DNA of 43,176 nucleotides, from positions 1 to 43,176 of IMG/VR virus record IMGVR_UViG_3300048064_000076. One strand, 5' to 3'. Positions 1-8,498 of this stretch are shown in pieces. The position numbers and the translations under genes are program-made. Positions within the stretch are counted from its first letter, which is position 1, and each line of letters starts with the position of its first letter. The DNA is from a virus. Below the pieces are notes generated by a model. It saw nothing but the letters and a program-made list of their open reading frames with translations. It was not told the DNA's origin and ran no database searches.

Positions 1-142
1 TGGCGTGAGTATTAACTACGATGCAGCATCACTTAATCAAGGCGCAATCTTAGGCACTGACTACAACTATGATTTTCCCGACAGCACAACAGTCAGAGTT
101 ACATCTAGCGCAGCACAGAACCTTAAAATACGAGTAGTCTAA
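1..142 (+). CDS. C-terminal end of a fibre/adhesin protein (partial)
   Basis: An open frame starts before the window and ends in TAA at 140-142. It has no start codon here. Its 46 visible residues, read from position 2 (GVSINYDAAS... to ...NLKIRVV), are of the kind that end virion fibre proteins of marine phages. The other end of the same gene is probably the beta-propeller protein at 39679-43176, which runs off the right edge at ...[11 protein letters not shown]. The two frames are out of register if the ends are simply abutted, so some bases must be missing between them. The repeat protein at 144 starts one base after this stop. The identity with the propeller gene is inferred from gene order and sequence style. 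Confidence 0.6.
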   Translation, partial: GVSINYDAASLNQGAILGTDYNYDFPDSTTVRVTSSAAQNLKIRVV

Positions 143-143
143 T

Positions 144-1940
144 ATGCTTGGATTTAGCCCATTAGCATCAGCACCATTAGCAGATGATGGGGGAGGCCCA
201 CAAGAATTTATCATTGCGGCTGACGCTGGTTCTTTTGCCCTTACTGGTCAAGCAATTGGGCTTCCCTTAGATGATGAACTAGCTGCACTAGAAGGTGTTT
301 TTGCCTTAACGGGCCAAAATGCTGGGCTAAAAAGAAACTTCAACCTAGCAGCGGCGTCTGGGTCATTTGCCGTAACGGGTATTGAAGCTGAAATAACAAG
401 AGTTTTAATCGCAGATGCGGGTTCATTTTCCGCTACTGGTCAAGCCTGTAACTTTGACATTAACTTTGATGCTACGGTTGATCTTGTACAGTACGATGTT
501 TCGGTCGCTACTGGTACAAATCAATACGGCACTGGTAATAAATATTACATCTCTGGATCACCAGAGGCTTCCCCAACCGTAATATTACAAGCTGGCATTA
601 CTTACCGCTTTGACCAATCTGATAGTTCCAATAGTGGTCATCCATTTAGATTTTCTACTACTCCAAATGGCACACACGCGAGCGGAACAGAATACACCAC
701 GGGCGTAACAGTTGTAGGTTCAGCGGGTAGTGCTGGTGCTTATGTAGAGATTGAAGTTACTGGAAGCACACCCACTTTATACTATTACTGTACTGCCCAC
801 AGTGGCATGGGCGGCAAGGTCGAAACTGATGGTCGGCTTTTCAATATAGTTGCACAAGATGCAAGTATTTCAGCACAGTTTAATATTACCGCCGATGCAG
901 GGTCATTTGCTGCTACTGGTCAAGACATTGGATTTAGGTTTGATGGCAAGGTAATTGCTCAACAGGGTACATATATTGTATCCCCACAACAGATTACAGA
1001 TACCACCCGCAAAGTTGCTGGCACAGGTCAGTTTACGCTAACGGGTCAGTCTTTTGGCCTTGAGTACCCACTACCTGTTTCTGAGGGAACCTTTACCCTC
1101 TCAGGTCAAGCTAACGTCTTTGGCGTAACTCTATCCGCTGGCACTGCTTCTCTTAGCCTTACAGGTCAAGCAGCAAATACCAACACCCGTATTCAGAACG
1201 GTTCTGGTAGTTTTGCTTTAACTGGTCAAGACGCCGCTATACTTCCAACTACTATCGTAGATGCGGAAACTGGCATATTTACTCTGACGGGTCAGACCTC
1301 TGATCTACTTCGTAACTATGCTTTGTTTGCAGAAGCTGGTAGCTACAGCCTAACTGGTCAGGTTGTTAATACTGCAACAAGTATTACAAGTGTCGTTGGC
1401 TCCTTTGCTTTAACTGGTCAAGACGCTGTTCTTAATATTAGTGAGATACTTGAGGCTGAGTCGGGTAGCTTCACCTCTACGGGCCAAGACATTAACTTCG
1501 ATGTCAACGATAATTTTGTTGCTGAAACTGGCTCTTTTGTCTTTGGCGCTGAAGATGCAGCACTAGATGTAAACTACTACATGCTTGGGGCGCAAGGCTC
1601 CTTCACTCTGACGGGGCAAGATGTTACCCTAATCCGTGGTAAAGTCCTTGATGCACAGACTGGTAACTTTGTTCTTACCGCTGATGATGCAAGACTAGAG
1701 CCAGAGCTAACCCTACCTGCTGCCGCTGGTGTATTCAGTATTACTGGTCAATCTAATGGGTTTGGTCATGTACTTGAGGCAGACAAAGGTACATTCGTAG
1801 TGACATACTACGATGCAGACATTTATAGGGCATCGACTAGACGGGCTGTGTTTATTACAGCTAATTCAACTAATCAGGCTCTTATACAAAGCACGGCAAA
1901 CTCTGCTGTCCTTGATGGAAATTATAATAAGGCGGCATAA
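144..1940 (+). CDS. TGQ-repeat virion protein with inserted cupredoxin-like domain
   Basis: This 598-residue protein has about 18-19 degenerate repeats of roughly 20-28 residues, each centred on a core like GSFALTGQDA. This suggests an elongated beta-structured fibre or surface protein. Between the fourth and fifth repeats, at about residues 112-230, sits a different domain with the signature of a type 1 copper protein: His166 (in GHPFRF), then YYYCTAHSGMGG giving Cys216, His219 and Met222. The C-x2-H-x2-M spacing is the one found in amicyanin. The gene starts one base after the preceding stop and its stop overlaps the next ATG (TAATG). It lies between the portal and the protease, so it is probably a virion protein. 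Copper binding is inferred from the ligand set only; whether the domain binds metal or is a structural relic cannot be told here. Confidence 0.75.
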   Translation: MLGFSPLASAPLADDGGGPQEFIIAADAGSFALTGQAIGLPLDDELAALEGVFALTGQNAGLKRNFNLAAASGSFAVTGIEAEITRVLIADAGSFSATGQACNFDINFDATVDLVQYDVSVATGTNQYGTGNKYYISGSPEASPTVILQAGITYRFDQSDSSNSGHPFRFSTTPNGTHASGTEYTTGVTVVGSAGSAGAYVEIEVTGSTPTLYYYCTAHSGMGGKVETDGRLFNIVAQDASISAQFNITADAGSFAATGQDIGFRFDGKVIAQQGTYIVSPQQITDTTRKVAGTGQFTLTGQSFGLEYPLPVSEGTFTLSGQANVFGVTLSAGTASLSLTGQAANTNTRIQNGSGSFALTGQDAAILPTTIVDAETGIFTLTGQTSDLLRNYALFAEAGSYSLTGQVVNTATSITSVVGSFALTGQDAVLNISEILEAESGSFTSTGQDINFDVNDNFVAETGSFVFGAEDAALDVNYYMLGAQGSFTLTGQDVTLIRGKVLDAQTGNFVLTADDARLEPELTLPAAAGVFSITGQSNGFGHVLEADKGTFVVTYYDADIYRASTRRAVFITANSTNQALIQSTANSAVLDGNYNKAA

Positions 1941-2260
1941 TGGCTTTCCACATTAAACAAAATGATACCAGTCCCTCTATCTTAGCAGAGCTTAAAGACG
2001 CTAATAATACTCCAGTCAACATAACTGCTGCTACGGCTAAGATCTTTGTTAAAGCTATTGATGGCACACTTAAGATTGATCAGAGTGTACAGATTATCAA
2101 TGCTGCTCTTGGTACGGTTAGGTATGACTGGCAGACAGGTGATACAGATACTGTCGGTACATACTCAGTAGAGTTTCAAGTTACATATACAGATGGTTCC
2201 ATTGAAACCTTCCCTAACACAGGTAGCCTTGCATTAGTTGTAACCAAGGAACTCAACTAA
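1940..2260 (+). CDS. BppU N-terminal-like immunoglobulin-fold virion protein
   Basis: The 106 residues open with FHIKQNDTSPSI and continue with a pattern of short beta strands ending TVRYDWQTGDTDTVGTYSVEF. This resembles the N-terminal domain of baseplate upper protein BppU, which lets receptor-binding parts dock onto the virion. The whole protein is that one domain. Its start overlaps the stop of the repeat protein and its stop overlaps the next start, so the three genes are probably translated together. A role as an adaptor for the neighbouring adhesins is inference. The family call comes from remembered sequence pattern. Confidence 0.55.
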   Translation: MAFHIKQNDTSPSILAELKDANNTPVNITAATAKIFVKAIDGTLKIDQSVQIINAALGTVRYDWQTGDTDTVGTYSVEFQVTYTDGSIETFPNTGSLALVVTKELN

Positions 2261-2994
2261 TGTCAACATGGACTAGACACCTTTATGAGAATGACCCCTT
2301 GGCAATTTCTAAGGGAGAGTCTAAAGGTTTATCAGTCCGTAATATCTTTGGTTACCATGACGCAGTAAGCACTTCCTTTGTACCCTTATGGGAAAATAAC
2401 ACAGCTTATACTTTTCCTACTTCAGCTTTAACTATGACAGTAAATTCCAATGTAGCTGATGATGGTGTTGTTATTAGAGTTATAGGGTTAGATGCTGACT
2501 ACAATATTATCTCAGGCGACTACACGTTAAATAGTAGCACACCCCCGACTACCATAGCATTCCTTCGTATTAACGATGTACTAACCATAGATGGTAATGG
2601 AACAGGTAATGCAGCTAATGATATTACACTTACAAATGGTGGTGTAACTTACGCTAAGATAAGGGGTGGTGAAGGTAGAAACCAAGCTAGTATTTTTACT
2701 GTACCAGCCAATCACAGCTTTTATCTTTATCGTATTGATGCATTCTCAGCTACTACTAATGGAGCTAGTAAATACGTCCTCTTTAGAAACCAAGTGACAC
2801 TTTCCACTGGTGTAGTTCTTAGGGTAGCTGAAACAACATTCCTTAACCAGATGCAAATTCTAAGACAGTTACCATTTAAGTATACAGAGAAGACTGACAT
2901 TGAGTTTCAGGGTAGATCTTCTTCAGGTAACAATGAGATCAGTGTCTTTGGAGAAGGCACCCTAATAGACGAAAGGTTCCCATCTAATGCCTAA
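2260..2994 (+). CDS. virion structural protein, unknown function
   Basis: A 244-residue protein with no motif I can name. It is rich in Thr, Asn and Val with regular hydrophobic alternation, as expected for a beta-sandwich virion protein. The N-terminal part (HLYENDPLAISKGES) and the C-terminal DIEFQGRSSSGNNEISVFGEG stretch look like well-folded globular ends. It overlaps the BppU-like gene at one base and the protease gene by 8 bases. Co-linear position between adhesin genes and the prohead protease suggests a head or neck decoration or fibre-anchoring protein. That is inference from context. Confidence 0.5.
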   Translation: MSTWTRHLYENDPLAISKGESKGLSVRNIFGYHDAVSTSFVPLWENNTAYTFPTSALTMTVNSNVADDGVVIRVIGLDADYNIISGDYTLNSSTPPTTIAFLRINDVLTIDGNGTGNAANDITLTNGGVTYAKIRGGEGRNQASIFTVPANHSFYLYRIDAFSATTNGASKYVLFRNQVTLSTGVVLRVAETTFLNQMQILRQLPFKYTEKTDIEFQGRSSSGNNEISVFGEGTLIDERFPSNA

Positions 2995-4168
2995 AACAGC
3001 CCTCAAGAATAAGATGGAAGAGCATAACAAGAAGTCTAAGCACAAAGTGACTATGCGTATGCTTGAGGCAGTATATGATAGGGGTGTAGGTGCCTACCGT
3101 ACAAACCCTCAGTCAGTACGTCCTAATGTGACTGGCCCTGAGCAATGGGCAATGGCTCGTGTCAATAGCTTCCTTAAGATTGTCAGAGGTTCCAAGAAGG
3201 CTAATCACGACAAAGACCTACTACCATCAGGACACCCATCTAGTTCCAAGAAGTCAGTATCTAAAGCTAAACTAGCTAATGATGTATTTTCTACTGAGAT
3301 GGAAGCTAGAGCTAGAAGTATGGACATGGGTTGTGAAGGTAAGATCCACGTACATCAAGATGGTACAGGACAGGCCGTATACATGCCCTGTAGTAGCCAT
3401 GAAGAGTATTTAGCATACTACTCACCTGATGAGGTAGCAGAAGAGTCAGTGAGCCGCTTAGACGCTCTCAGGGCTATCGTACAGGAAGTGATGAAAGAAG
3501 AGTTTGCTAAGGCTGAATACCAAGGCGAGAAAGTCACTTTAAACAAGCCTCGCCGTATTCAAGGTGGAAACAAGAAGTTTGAAGTGTTCGTGCAAGATGG
3601 TGGCAAAGTAAAGAGAGTTGCCTTTGGAGATCCTAACATGGAGATCCGTCGAGATGACCCTAAAGCCAGAGCTAATTTCCGCTCCCGCCATTCTTGCGAT
3701 ACCAAGAAAGATAAGACTACAGCAGGTTACTGGTCTTGTCGTATGTGGGAAGGTGGAACATCAGTGTCCGAACTTACTAAAAGTGTTGAAGGTCAAATCC
3801 TCAAGGCAGATGACGAACAGCGTCTAGTCTATGGATGGGCCTCAGTCGTTACTGAGAAAGGTGAGCCAGTGGTTGACCGTCAAGGTGACGTAATCGAACC
3901 TGACACACTCGTTAAGGCTGTCAATGGCTTTATGGAGCATATTCGTGTCGGTAAACAGATGCATACAGGGGATCAGATTGGGGCGGTTATACACTCCATG
4001 CCTATAACCAAAGAAATAGGTGAATCCCTTGGCATACAGAGTGACCGTGAAGGCTGGATAGTGGCTTTCAAAGTCTATGACGATAATGTCTGGGCTAAGG
4101 TTAAGTCTGGTGAACTTGCGGCCTTCTCTATTGGGGGTCGTGCAATCAAGGAGGACTATAGTGCCTAA
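2987..4168 (+). CDS. XkdF-like prohead protease with N-terminal extensions
   Basis: Three parts can be seen in 393 residues. Residues 1-90 carry a VYDRGVGAYRTNPQSVRP block often fused to marine phage proteases. Residues about 185-255 form a small basic, Cys-containing domain (VAFGDPNMEIRRDDPKARA, then SRHSCDTKK and YWSCRMW). Residues about 270-393 match the phage XkdF-type putative serine protease (LVYGWASVV, VDRQGDVIEPDTL, FSIGGRA). Such proteins mature the capsid by cleaving scaffold and coat. The frame stops at IKEDYSA, just before the LSLVDRPANA segment that normally closes this protease domain. That segment is instead at the start of the next gene. I cannot assign catalytic residues with confidence. 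Confidence 0.75.
   Translation: MPKTALKNKMEEHNKKSKHKVTMRMLEAVYDRGVGAYRTNPQSVRPNVTGPEQWAMARVNSFLKIVRGSKKANHDKDLLPSGHPSSSKKSVSKAKLANDVFSTEMEARARSMDMGCEGKIHVHQDGTGQAVYMPCSSHEEYLAYYSPDEVAEESVSRLDALRAIVQEVMKEEFAKAEYQGEKVTLNKPRRIQGGNKKFEVFVQDGGKVKRVAFGDPNMEIRRDDPKARANFRSRHSCDTKKDKTTAGYWSCRMWEGGTSVSELTKSVEGQILKADDEQRLVYGWASVVTEKGEPVVDRQGDVIEPDTLVKAVNGFMEHIRVGKQMHTGDQIGAVIHSMPITKEIGESLGIQSDREGWIVAFKVYDDNVWAKVKSGELAAFSIGGRAIKEDYSA
4148..4155 (+). promoter_or_regulatory. Shine-Dalgarno deciding the GTG start at 4161
   Basis: AAGGAGGA lies five bases before GTG at 4161, inside the end of the protease frame. It is the strongest ribosome binding site in this stretch and it places the start of the scaffold-like gene at the GTG rather than at an upstream or internal ATG. 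Confidence 0.75.
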
Positions 4169-4967
4169 CCTTTTAAAACAGCTTGAACTGGAGGAATTGT
4201 CTTTGGTGGATCGTCCAGCAAACGCACAGGCAATGGTTTCCTTGTACAAGCGTGATAATTCCAATGGAGAACCTATGGAACATGAAGTAACAGAAAAAAT
4301 GTCTGATGATCTTAAAGCTAAACTGAAGCCATACATGGACAAAGGTATGTCTGAAGAAGAAGCCATGAAAATGTATCAACAGGACATGAAGAAAGCTGAT
4401 GATGCAACTGCTGAAGAGCTAGAGATCGAAACCCTTAAAGCCGTTGAAGCCTCTTTGAAAGAAGAGAACGAACGTCTTCGTAAATCCCTTATCGACAATG
4501 GTTATGTCATCAAAGCTGATGTAATCGAAAAGAAAGTCGAGCCTGAGTATGTAGAGTATGAAGGTGAACAAATCAACAAAGCTGACATCCCTGCGCCTAT
4601 CCTTAAGGCTCTGGAAGCAGCAGAAGTTGCTAAGGCAGATGCTGAACTGACTAAACGTGCAGAAGAAGCTCTACCTAACTTCAACATCGACGTAGCTAAA
4701 TCACTTGTTGCTAAGTTTGATGAAGATGAAAGTGTCATGGAAGCCTTGAAGGGTGCAGATGCAGTCTTTGCGGAATCTATGGAAGAATTTGGTAAGTCCG
4801 ATGCTGATGGCAACTTCGCTACTGCACAAGACAAGCTAGATGCCCTCGTTAAGTCTTATATGGACGAGAATAAACTTAAGAAGAGCCAATACGCTGTAGC
4901 TTATGCCGCAGTTGCTAAGACCGATGAAGGTAAAGCTCTTATCAACAAATCCTATAAAGGAGAATAA
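4161..4967 (+). CDS. scaffold-like capsid assembly protein carrying the protease tail motif
   Basis: A 268-residue product starting at GTG 4161, chosen because of the AAGGAGGA just upstream. It begins with ELEELSLVDRPANA, the segment that ends the XkdF-type protease domain in related phages. The remainder is strongly charged, rich in Glu, Lys and Ala, with long predicted helices (VEASLKEENERLRKS and similar). This is typical of scaffolding proteins that fill the prohead. It overlaps the protease by 8 bases in a different frame and is followed two bases later by the decoration protein. In relatives these may be one polyprotein; here they are two coupled genes. Scaffold function is inferred from composition and place. 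Confidence 0.65.
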   Translation: MPNLLKQLELEELSLVDRPANAQAMVSLYKRDNSNGEPMEHEVTEKMSDDLKAKLKPYMDKGMSEEEAMKMYQQDMKKADDATAEELEIETLKAVEASLKEENERLRKSLIDNGYVIKADVIEKKVEPEYVEYEGEQINKADIPAPILKALEAAEVAKADAELTKRAEEALPNFNIDVAKSLVAKFDEDESVMEALKGADAVFAESMEEFGKSDADGNFATAQDKLDALVKSYMDENKLKKSQYAVAYAAVAKTDEGKALINKSYKGE

Positions 4968-4969
4968 AC

Positions 4970-5341
4970 ATGGCTGTAATGCAGTCCCGTGATACACGGT
5001 CTTTTGTTGCTGGGGAAGACCTTTCAGCAAAACAATTTAAGTTCGTTACTCTTGAGAGTGATGGGCAAGTAGACGTTGCAGACTCTGCTGGTGAAAACTG
5101 TATTGGTATTCTGTTGAATGCCCCTACTGCTGGAGCCGCTGCTACTGTAGCAATCTCAGGTAAAGTAATGGTAGAAGCTGGTGGAACTATTGCCGCTGGT
5201 GCAGCCGTTCAAGCCGATGCAGACGGTAATGCACTTACCGCAGCTTCTGGCGATGTTGTTATGGGTTATGCTTTGGAAGCAGCAGTTGATGGTCAGATCA
5301 TGGCTATTGAACTCATCCAAGGCGGTAACGTCGTAGCTTAA
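4970..5341 (+). CDS. head decoration / capsid cement protein (DUF2190-like)
   Basis: 123 residues, Ala/Gly/Val rich, opening with MQSRDTRSFVAGEDLSAKQFKFVTL and containing CIGILLNAPTAGAAATVAISG. This matches the DUF2190 pattern, small beta-tulip proteins that bind the capsid exterior and stabilise it. The gene has a clear AAGGAG ribosome binding site and lies directly before the major capsid gene, the usual place for a decoration protein. Confidence 0.75.
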   Translation: MAVMQSRDTRSFVAGEDLSAKQFKFVTLESDGQVDVADSAGENCIGILLNAPTAGAAATVAISGKVMVEAGGTIAAGAAVQADADGNALTAASGDVVMGYALEAAVDGQIMAIELIQGGNVVA

Positions 5342-5364
5342 TCCAGCATAGAAAGGAATAAATA

Positions 5365-6366
5365 ATGCCCTTGCTGACTCCATCCGCAGTGCATGTAGAT
5401 CAGCCGCTGACTAACCTCACGCTGGCTTATGCACAATCACAAGAAAACTTTATCGCTGATAAGGTATTCCCAACAGTAGGCGTTCAGAAACAATCTGACA
5501 AATACTACATCTATGACCGTGCGAACATGAACCGTACTGGTGACGTAGAGAAACTAGCTCCACGTACAGAAGTAAACCGTATTGGTATGACCATCTCAAA
5601 CAGCAGCTACTTCGCTGACGTTTATGGTCTTGGTATGGACTTTGATGAACAGACTTTGGCTAACGAAGATGCTGCATTAGAGATCCGTTCTGCTGGTGCT
5701 GAAACTCTGGCGATGCGTCTGATGATCCATCGTGAAGAGCAGTTTGCTACAAACTTCTTCTCAGACAACATCTGGGGAACCAACTATGACGGTGCGTCTT
5801 CAACATCAGGAACTAACTTCCTGTATTGGGATGATGCTGCTGCTAAACCAATCCAAAACGTAACTGACCTACGCCGTGTAATGCAGCTTAAGTCAGGTGG
5901 CTTCAAGCCAAACACAATGGTTGTTGGTAAAGAAGTACGTGATGCTCTGGTAAACAACGCAGACATCTTGGCTCGCTTGAACGGTGGCGCAACTGTAACC
6001 AACACAGCTTTGGTAACTGATGCTAAACTGGCTGAGATCTTTGAAGTAGAGAACTTCTACGTCATGGAAGCTGTCAAGAACTCATCTGTTGAAGGTGTTG
6101 CAGAAAGCAATGCGTTTATCGGTGGTAAACATGCTATGTTGTGCTACACACCAAACAATGCTGGTCTTATGTCACCAGCCGCTGGTTTGACCTTTGCTTG
6201 GAATAACCTTGAAGGTGTAAACAACTTAGGTATCACTGTTGAGTCATTCTCAGACGATGCTCTTAAGCGTCAACAGATTGCTGAGATGATCCAAGTTAAG
6301 ATGTCTTACGATATGCAAATCGTAGGTGCTGACTTGGGTGCCTTCGTAAACGGCATCGTACAGTAA
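5365..6366 (+). CDS. major capsid protein
   Basis: 333 residues following decoration and scaffold genes. It starts PLLTPSAVHVDQPLTN and has the features of phage coat proteins: VFPTVGVQKQSDKYYIYD near the N-terminus, a long central helix-containing region (LAMRLMIHREEQFATNFF), and a C-terminal part with IQVKMSYDMQIVGADLGAF. A strong AAAGGAA site precedes the ATG. It is followed by a hairpin at 6379-6401, so its message may be more abundant than that of the genes downstream. The HK97 fold is inferred; the family name is not certain. Confidence 0.85.
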   Translation: MPLLTPSAVHVDQPLTNLTLAYAQSQENFIADKVFPTVGVQKQSDKYYIYDRANMNRTGDVEKLAPRTEVNRIGMTISNSSYFADVYGLGMDFDEQTLANEDAALEIRSAGAETLAMRLMIHREEQFATNFFSDNIWGTNYDGASSTSGTNFLYWDDAAAKPIQNVTDLRRVMQLKSGGFKPNTMVVGKEVRDALVNNADILARLNGGATVTNTALVTDAKLAEIFEVENFYVMEAVKNSSVEGVAESNAFIGGKHAMLCYTPNNAGLMSPAAGLTFAWNNLEGVNNLGITVESFSDDALKRQQIAEMIQVKMSYDMQIVGADLGAFVNGIVQ

Positions 6367-6378
6367 GTATTTACTATG

Positions 6379-6401
6379 GTGGGGGCTGTAGTGGCCCTCA
6401 C
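6379..6401 (+). terminator. hairpin after the major capsid gene (weak or partial terminator)
   Basis: GTGGGGGC at 6379-6386 pairs with GCCCTCAC at 6394-6401 (one G-U pair) around a 7-base loop. No clean T-run follows, only TTCCCCTTAA. It could be an attenuator or an mRNA end protecting the capsid message. Confidence 0.4.
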
Positions 6402-6426
6402 TTCCCCTTAATCAAAGGATTACCCG

Positions 6427-6816
6427 ATGTTCCTTAATGAGCCGATGCAGTACGACAGACCACTTTTTGTCACCCTGACCATGAAAGCACAAGGCCGCAC
6501 ATTTAATGCTGGTGATGAGCTTAAATGGAAAGAGATAGGTTTAGATAAAGAATTAGTAAAGATACTCTACAGAGAAGGTAGACTAAGACACAGTTCAACC
6601 CTTGAAGCTGAAACCAAAGTGGGTGACGGACTAGAGGTGCTTGATGTCGGTGGGTTACATAACTTAGTGGATGGTATCAATGAGAAAGTAAAGTCTAAGA
6701 CAAAATCTGACGCTGAGTTCCAAAAGAAGAAGTGTAAGAAGTCTAAGATAGCTGATAAACAACGTGGGCTTATTCGTAGCTGGCGTAGAAATTATGGTCA
6801 CATGGAGACTGATTGA
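6427..6816 (+). CDS. unknown protein between capsid and connector genes
   Basis: 129 residues. The N-terminal 60 (NEPMQYDRPLFVTLTMKA, then NAGDELKWKEIGLDKELV) look like a small folded domain. The C-terminal third is very basic (KKKCKKSKIADKQRG), suggesting contact with DNA or nucleic-acid-filled heads. It ends two bases before the ATG of the connector gene. Place suggests a minor head or head-completion protein. I do not recognise a family. Confidence 0.45.
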   Translation: MFLNEPMQYDRPLFVTLTMKAQGRTFNAGDELKWKEIGLDKELVKILYREGRLRHSSTLEAETKVGDGLEVLDVGGLHNLVDGINEKVKSKTKSDAEFQKKKCKKSKIADKQRGLIRSWRRNYGHMETD

Positions 6817-6818
6817 TT

Positions 6819-7280
6819 ATGGCTTGGTCGTATGATGCAACAAACTTAGGTACAAGTACTGTAGCAGAGAGATTAAACTCTGTTAGATTGCTTGTAGGTG
6901 ATACTGACACTAACGACCAACAAGTACAGAATGAAGAGATTATCTTCGCTCTCAATCAAACAAGTGACAACGTGTATTATGCTGCTGCATGGTCTGCTAG
7001 AACGATAGCTGCACAATACTCTCGTAGGGTTACACAGAACTTGTCAGGCGCACTCAGTGCTGACTACAGCGACTTACAAGAGCATTACACTAGCCTAGCT
7101 GAGACACTAGAGCATCAAGGTAAAAAGACTGGTGCTGTACTGGGTATTAAAGCTGGTGGTATTAGTATAGCTAGGGTAGATGCTGTAAGGCAAGATACAG
7201 ACCGTGTTCCAGCATCCTTCCGTAGGGATAGATTTAAGAACCCACCAAGTTACAGTGGTGATGACTACGACTATAGTTAA
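6819..7280 (+). CDS. head-tail connector (adaptor) protein
   Basis: 153 residues from ATG 6819; a TTG six bases earlier is less likely. The pattern RLLVGDTDTNDQQVQNEEI near the N-terminus, followed by helices (YYAAAWSARTIAAQYSRRV, DLQEHYTSLAETLEHQ), is typical of gp6-like adaptor proteins that sit under the portal. The next three genes are the usual partners in a siphovirus neck: stopper, tail completion and tail terminator. Confidence 0.6.
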   Translation: MAWSYDATNLGTSTVAERLNSVRLLVGDTDTNDQQVQNEEIIFALNQTSDNVYYAAAWSARTIAAQYSRRVTQNLSGALSADYSDLQEHYTSLAETLEHQGKKTGAVLGIKAGGISIARVDAVRQDTDRVPASFRRDRFKNPPSYSGDDYDYS

Positions 7281-7290
7281 GGGGTAGGTG

Positions 7291-7653
7291 ATGGCATTCT
7301 CAAGAGGTTATAACCTACTTAAGATGGTTGATGAGTTTGGGGAACCCCTTACTTTAAAGAAGAAGACTACAGCAGGAACCTACGATCCTACTACAGGAAC
7401 AGTAACAGGCTCCGCTACAACCGACTACAGCTTTACTGGATACTTCTACAACTACGATCAGGGCATCATAGCTAACGTAGATGAGATCCGTAGAGGCACC
7501 CGTAAATGTGTAGTCCCAGCATTAGGATTAGAAGTAGAACCCGATGACGAAGATCAGATTATTGGTAACGGTGACACAGTTAATGTCATTTCTGTTGTTA
7601 CTATATTTTCTAATGGGGTCAAGATTTGTTTCTTGTGTGATGTGAGAGAATAA
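7291..7653 (+). CDS. head closure (stopper-like) protein
   Basis: 120 residues from ATG 7291, with AAGGGGTAGG upstream; a GTG directly before is also possible. It is a short beta-rich protein (LKKKTTAGTYDPTTGTVTG) with a pattern common in phage head closure proteins. It lies between the adaptor and the HK97 gp10-like gene, the normal order. The function call rests mainly on order. Confidence 0.5.
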   Translation: MAFSRGYNLLKMVDEFGEPLTLKKKTTAGTYDPTTGTVTGSATTDYSFTGYFYNYDQGIIANVDEIRRGTRKCVVPALGLEVEPDDEDQIIGNGDTVNVISVVTIFSNGVKICFLCDVRE

Positions 7654-8072
7654 TGGCTGTACAAGCAACACTCAAGGTTAATCCTTCTCTTAAACAGAAA
7701 CTAGCTCTACTTGAGCAAACTGCTGAAGACAAGGTTAGAGATGTCCTAGTAGATATAGCACAAACTGCTGTTAGATTGTCTCCTGTAGATACTGGTGCTT
7801 ATGTTACCTCACACTCCTTCAAGACCAATACAAGTTCTAGGGGTCGTGGTAAATCTTCTCGCAATAAACCTAAGAAACAAAACCAACAGTCTATGCGTCA
7901 AGAAGGTTTAGATAATCTAGTACAAGACATTAATGCTTTAGATTTATCTGATACCACAAAGATTACTCTTCGTAATGATAGTCCTCACGCTCAGGCAGTA
8001 GAGTACGGTGGGCCTAACTGGAAGAGACAGGGTTATTACGTTTATACTCAAGTGAGAAACATTCATGGCTAG
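7653..8072 (+). CDS. HK97 gp10-like tail completion protein
   Basis: 139 residues starting at a TAATG overlap. The segment RLSPVDTGAYVTSHSF is the hallmark of the HK97 gp10 family, which joins head and tail. The C-terminal HAQAVEYGGPNWKRQGYYVY also fits that family. A basic low-complexity insert (SSRGRGKSSRNKPKKQNQQ) lies in the middle. It overlaps the tail terminator gene by 8 bases. Confidence 0.7.
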   Translation: MAVQATLKVNPSLKQKLALLEQTAEDKVRDVLVDIAQTAVRLSPVDTGAYVTSHSFKTNTSSRGRGKSSRNKPKKQNQQSMRQEGLDNLVQDINALDLSDTTKITLRNDSPHAQAVEYGGPNWKRQGYYVYTQVRNIHG

Positions 8073-8487
8073 TATTTATAATGACATACGTGCAGCACTT
8101 GAGAACAAGTTAGCTAATACCTCTAATTTACCTAGTGGGATAGCTTATGAGAATGTCTCATTTAGCCCAACTACAGGTACAAGTTACCTACAGACTAATT
8201 TTCTCCCGACACTCCGTAGACCCGCTGTAAGAGGTTTAAACCCACAACAGAGATACGATGGTGTGTTTGTTGTAACTGCCTACACCCCAGAAGGTAATGG
8301 CCCCGCCGCTGCTGATGCCTTAGCTAACACTATCCTAGAGGCTTTTGAAGCAACCACTAAAATCTCCTACTCTGGGGATGAAACAATAACTGTATCTATA
8401 GACTACGCTGAAAGACAGCAAGGTTTCTTAGATGCGCCTTGGTACTACGTTCCGATTAATATCGGATGGTACGTGTATAACAATTAG
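8065..8487 (+). CDS. tail terminator protein (DUF4128-like)
   Basis: 140 residues. LPSGIAYENVSFSP, then LRRPAVRGLNPQQRYDGVFVV and GPAAADALANTILEAF follow the DUF4128 pattern. This family forms the ring that caps the tail tube. It sits immediately before the tail tube gene, as in other siphoviruses. Family call is from remembered pattern. Confidence 0.65.
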   Translation: MASIYNDIRAALENKLANTSNLPSGIAYENVSFSPTTGTSYLQTNFLPTLRRPAVRGLNPQQRYDGVFVVTAYTPEGNGPAAADALANTILEAFEATTKISYSGDETITVSIDYAERQQGFLDAPWYYVPINIGWYVYNN

Positions 8488-8498
8488 GAGAATACAAC

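Noticed and set aside
2797-2815. Extra copy of the dispersed element in the structural block
   Set aside because: Matches TTTCCACTGG but lacks the G-run and is explained by coding for TLSTGVV; counted as chance.
3087-3094. TAGGTGCC inside the protease gene
   Set aside because: Not followed by a TATAAT-like hexamer and fully explained by coding for GVGAYR; several such partial matches also occur in coding sequence near 27.8 kb.
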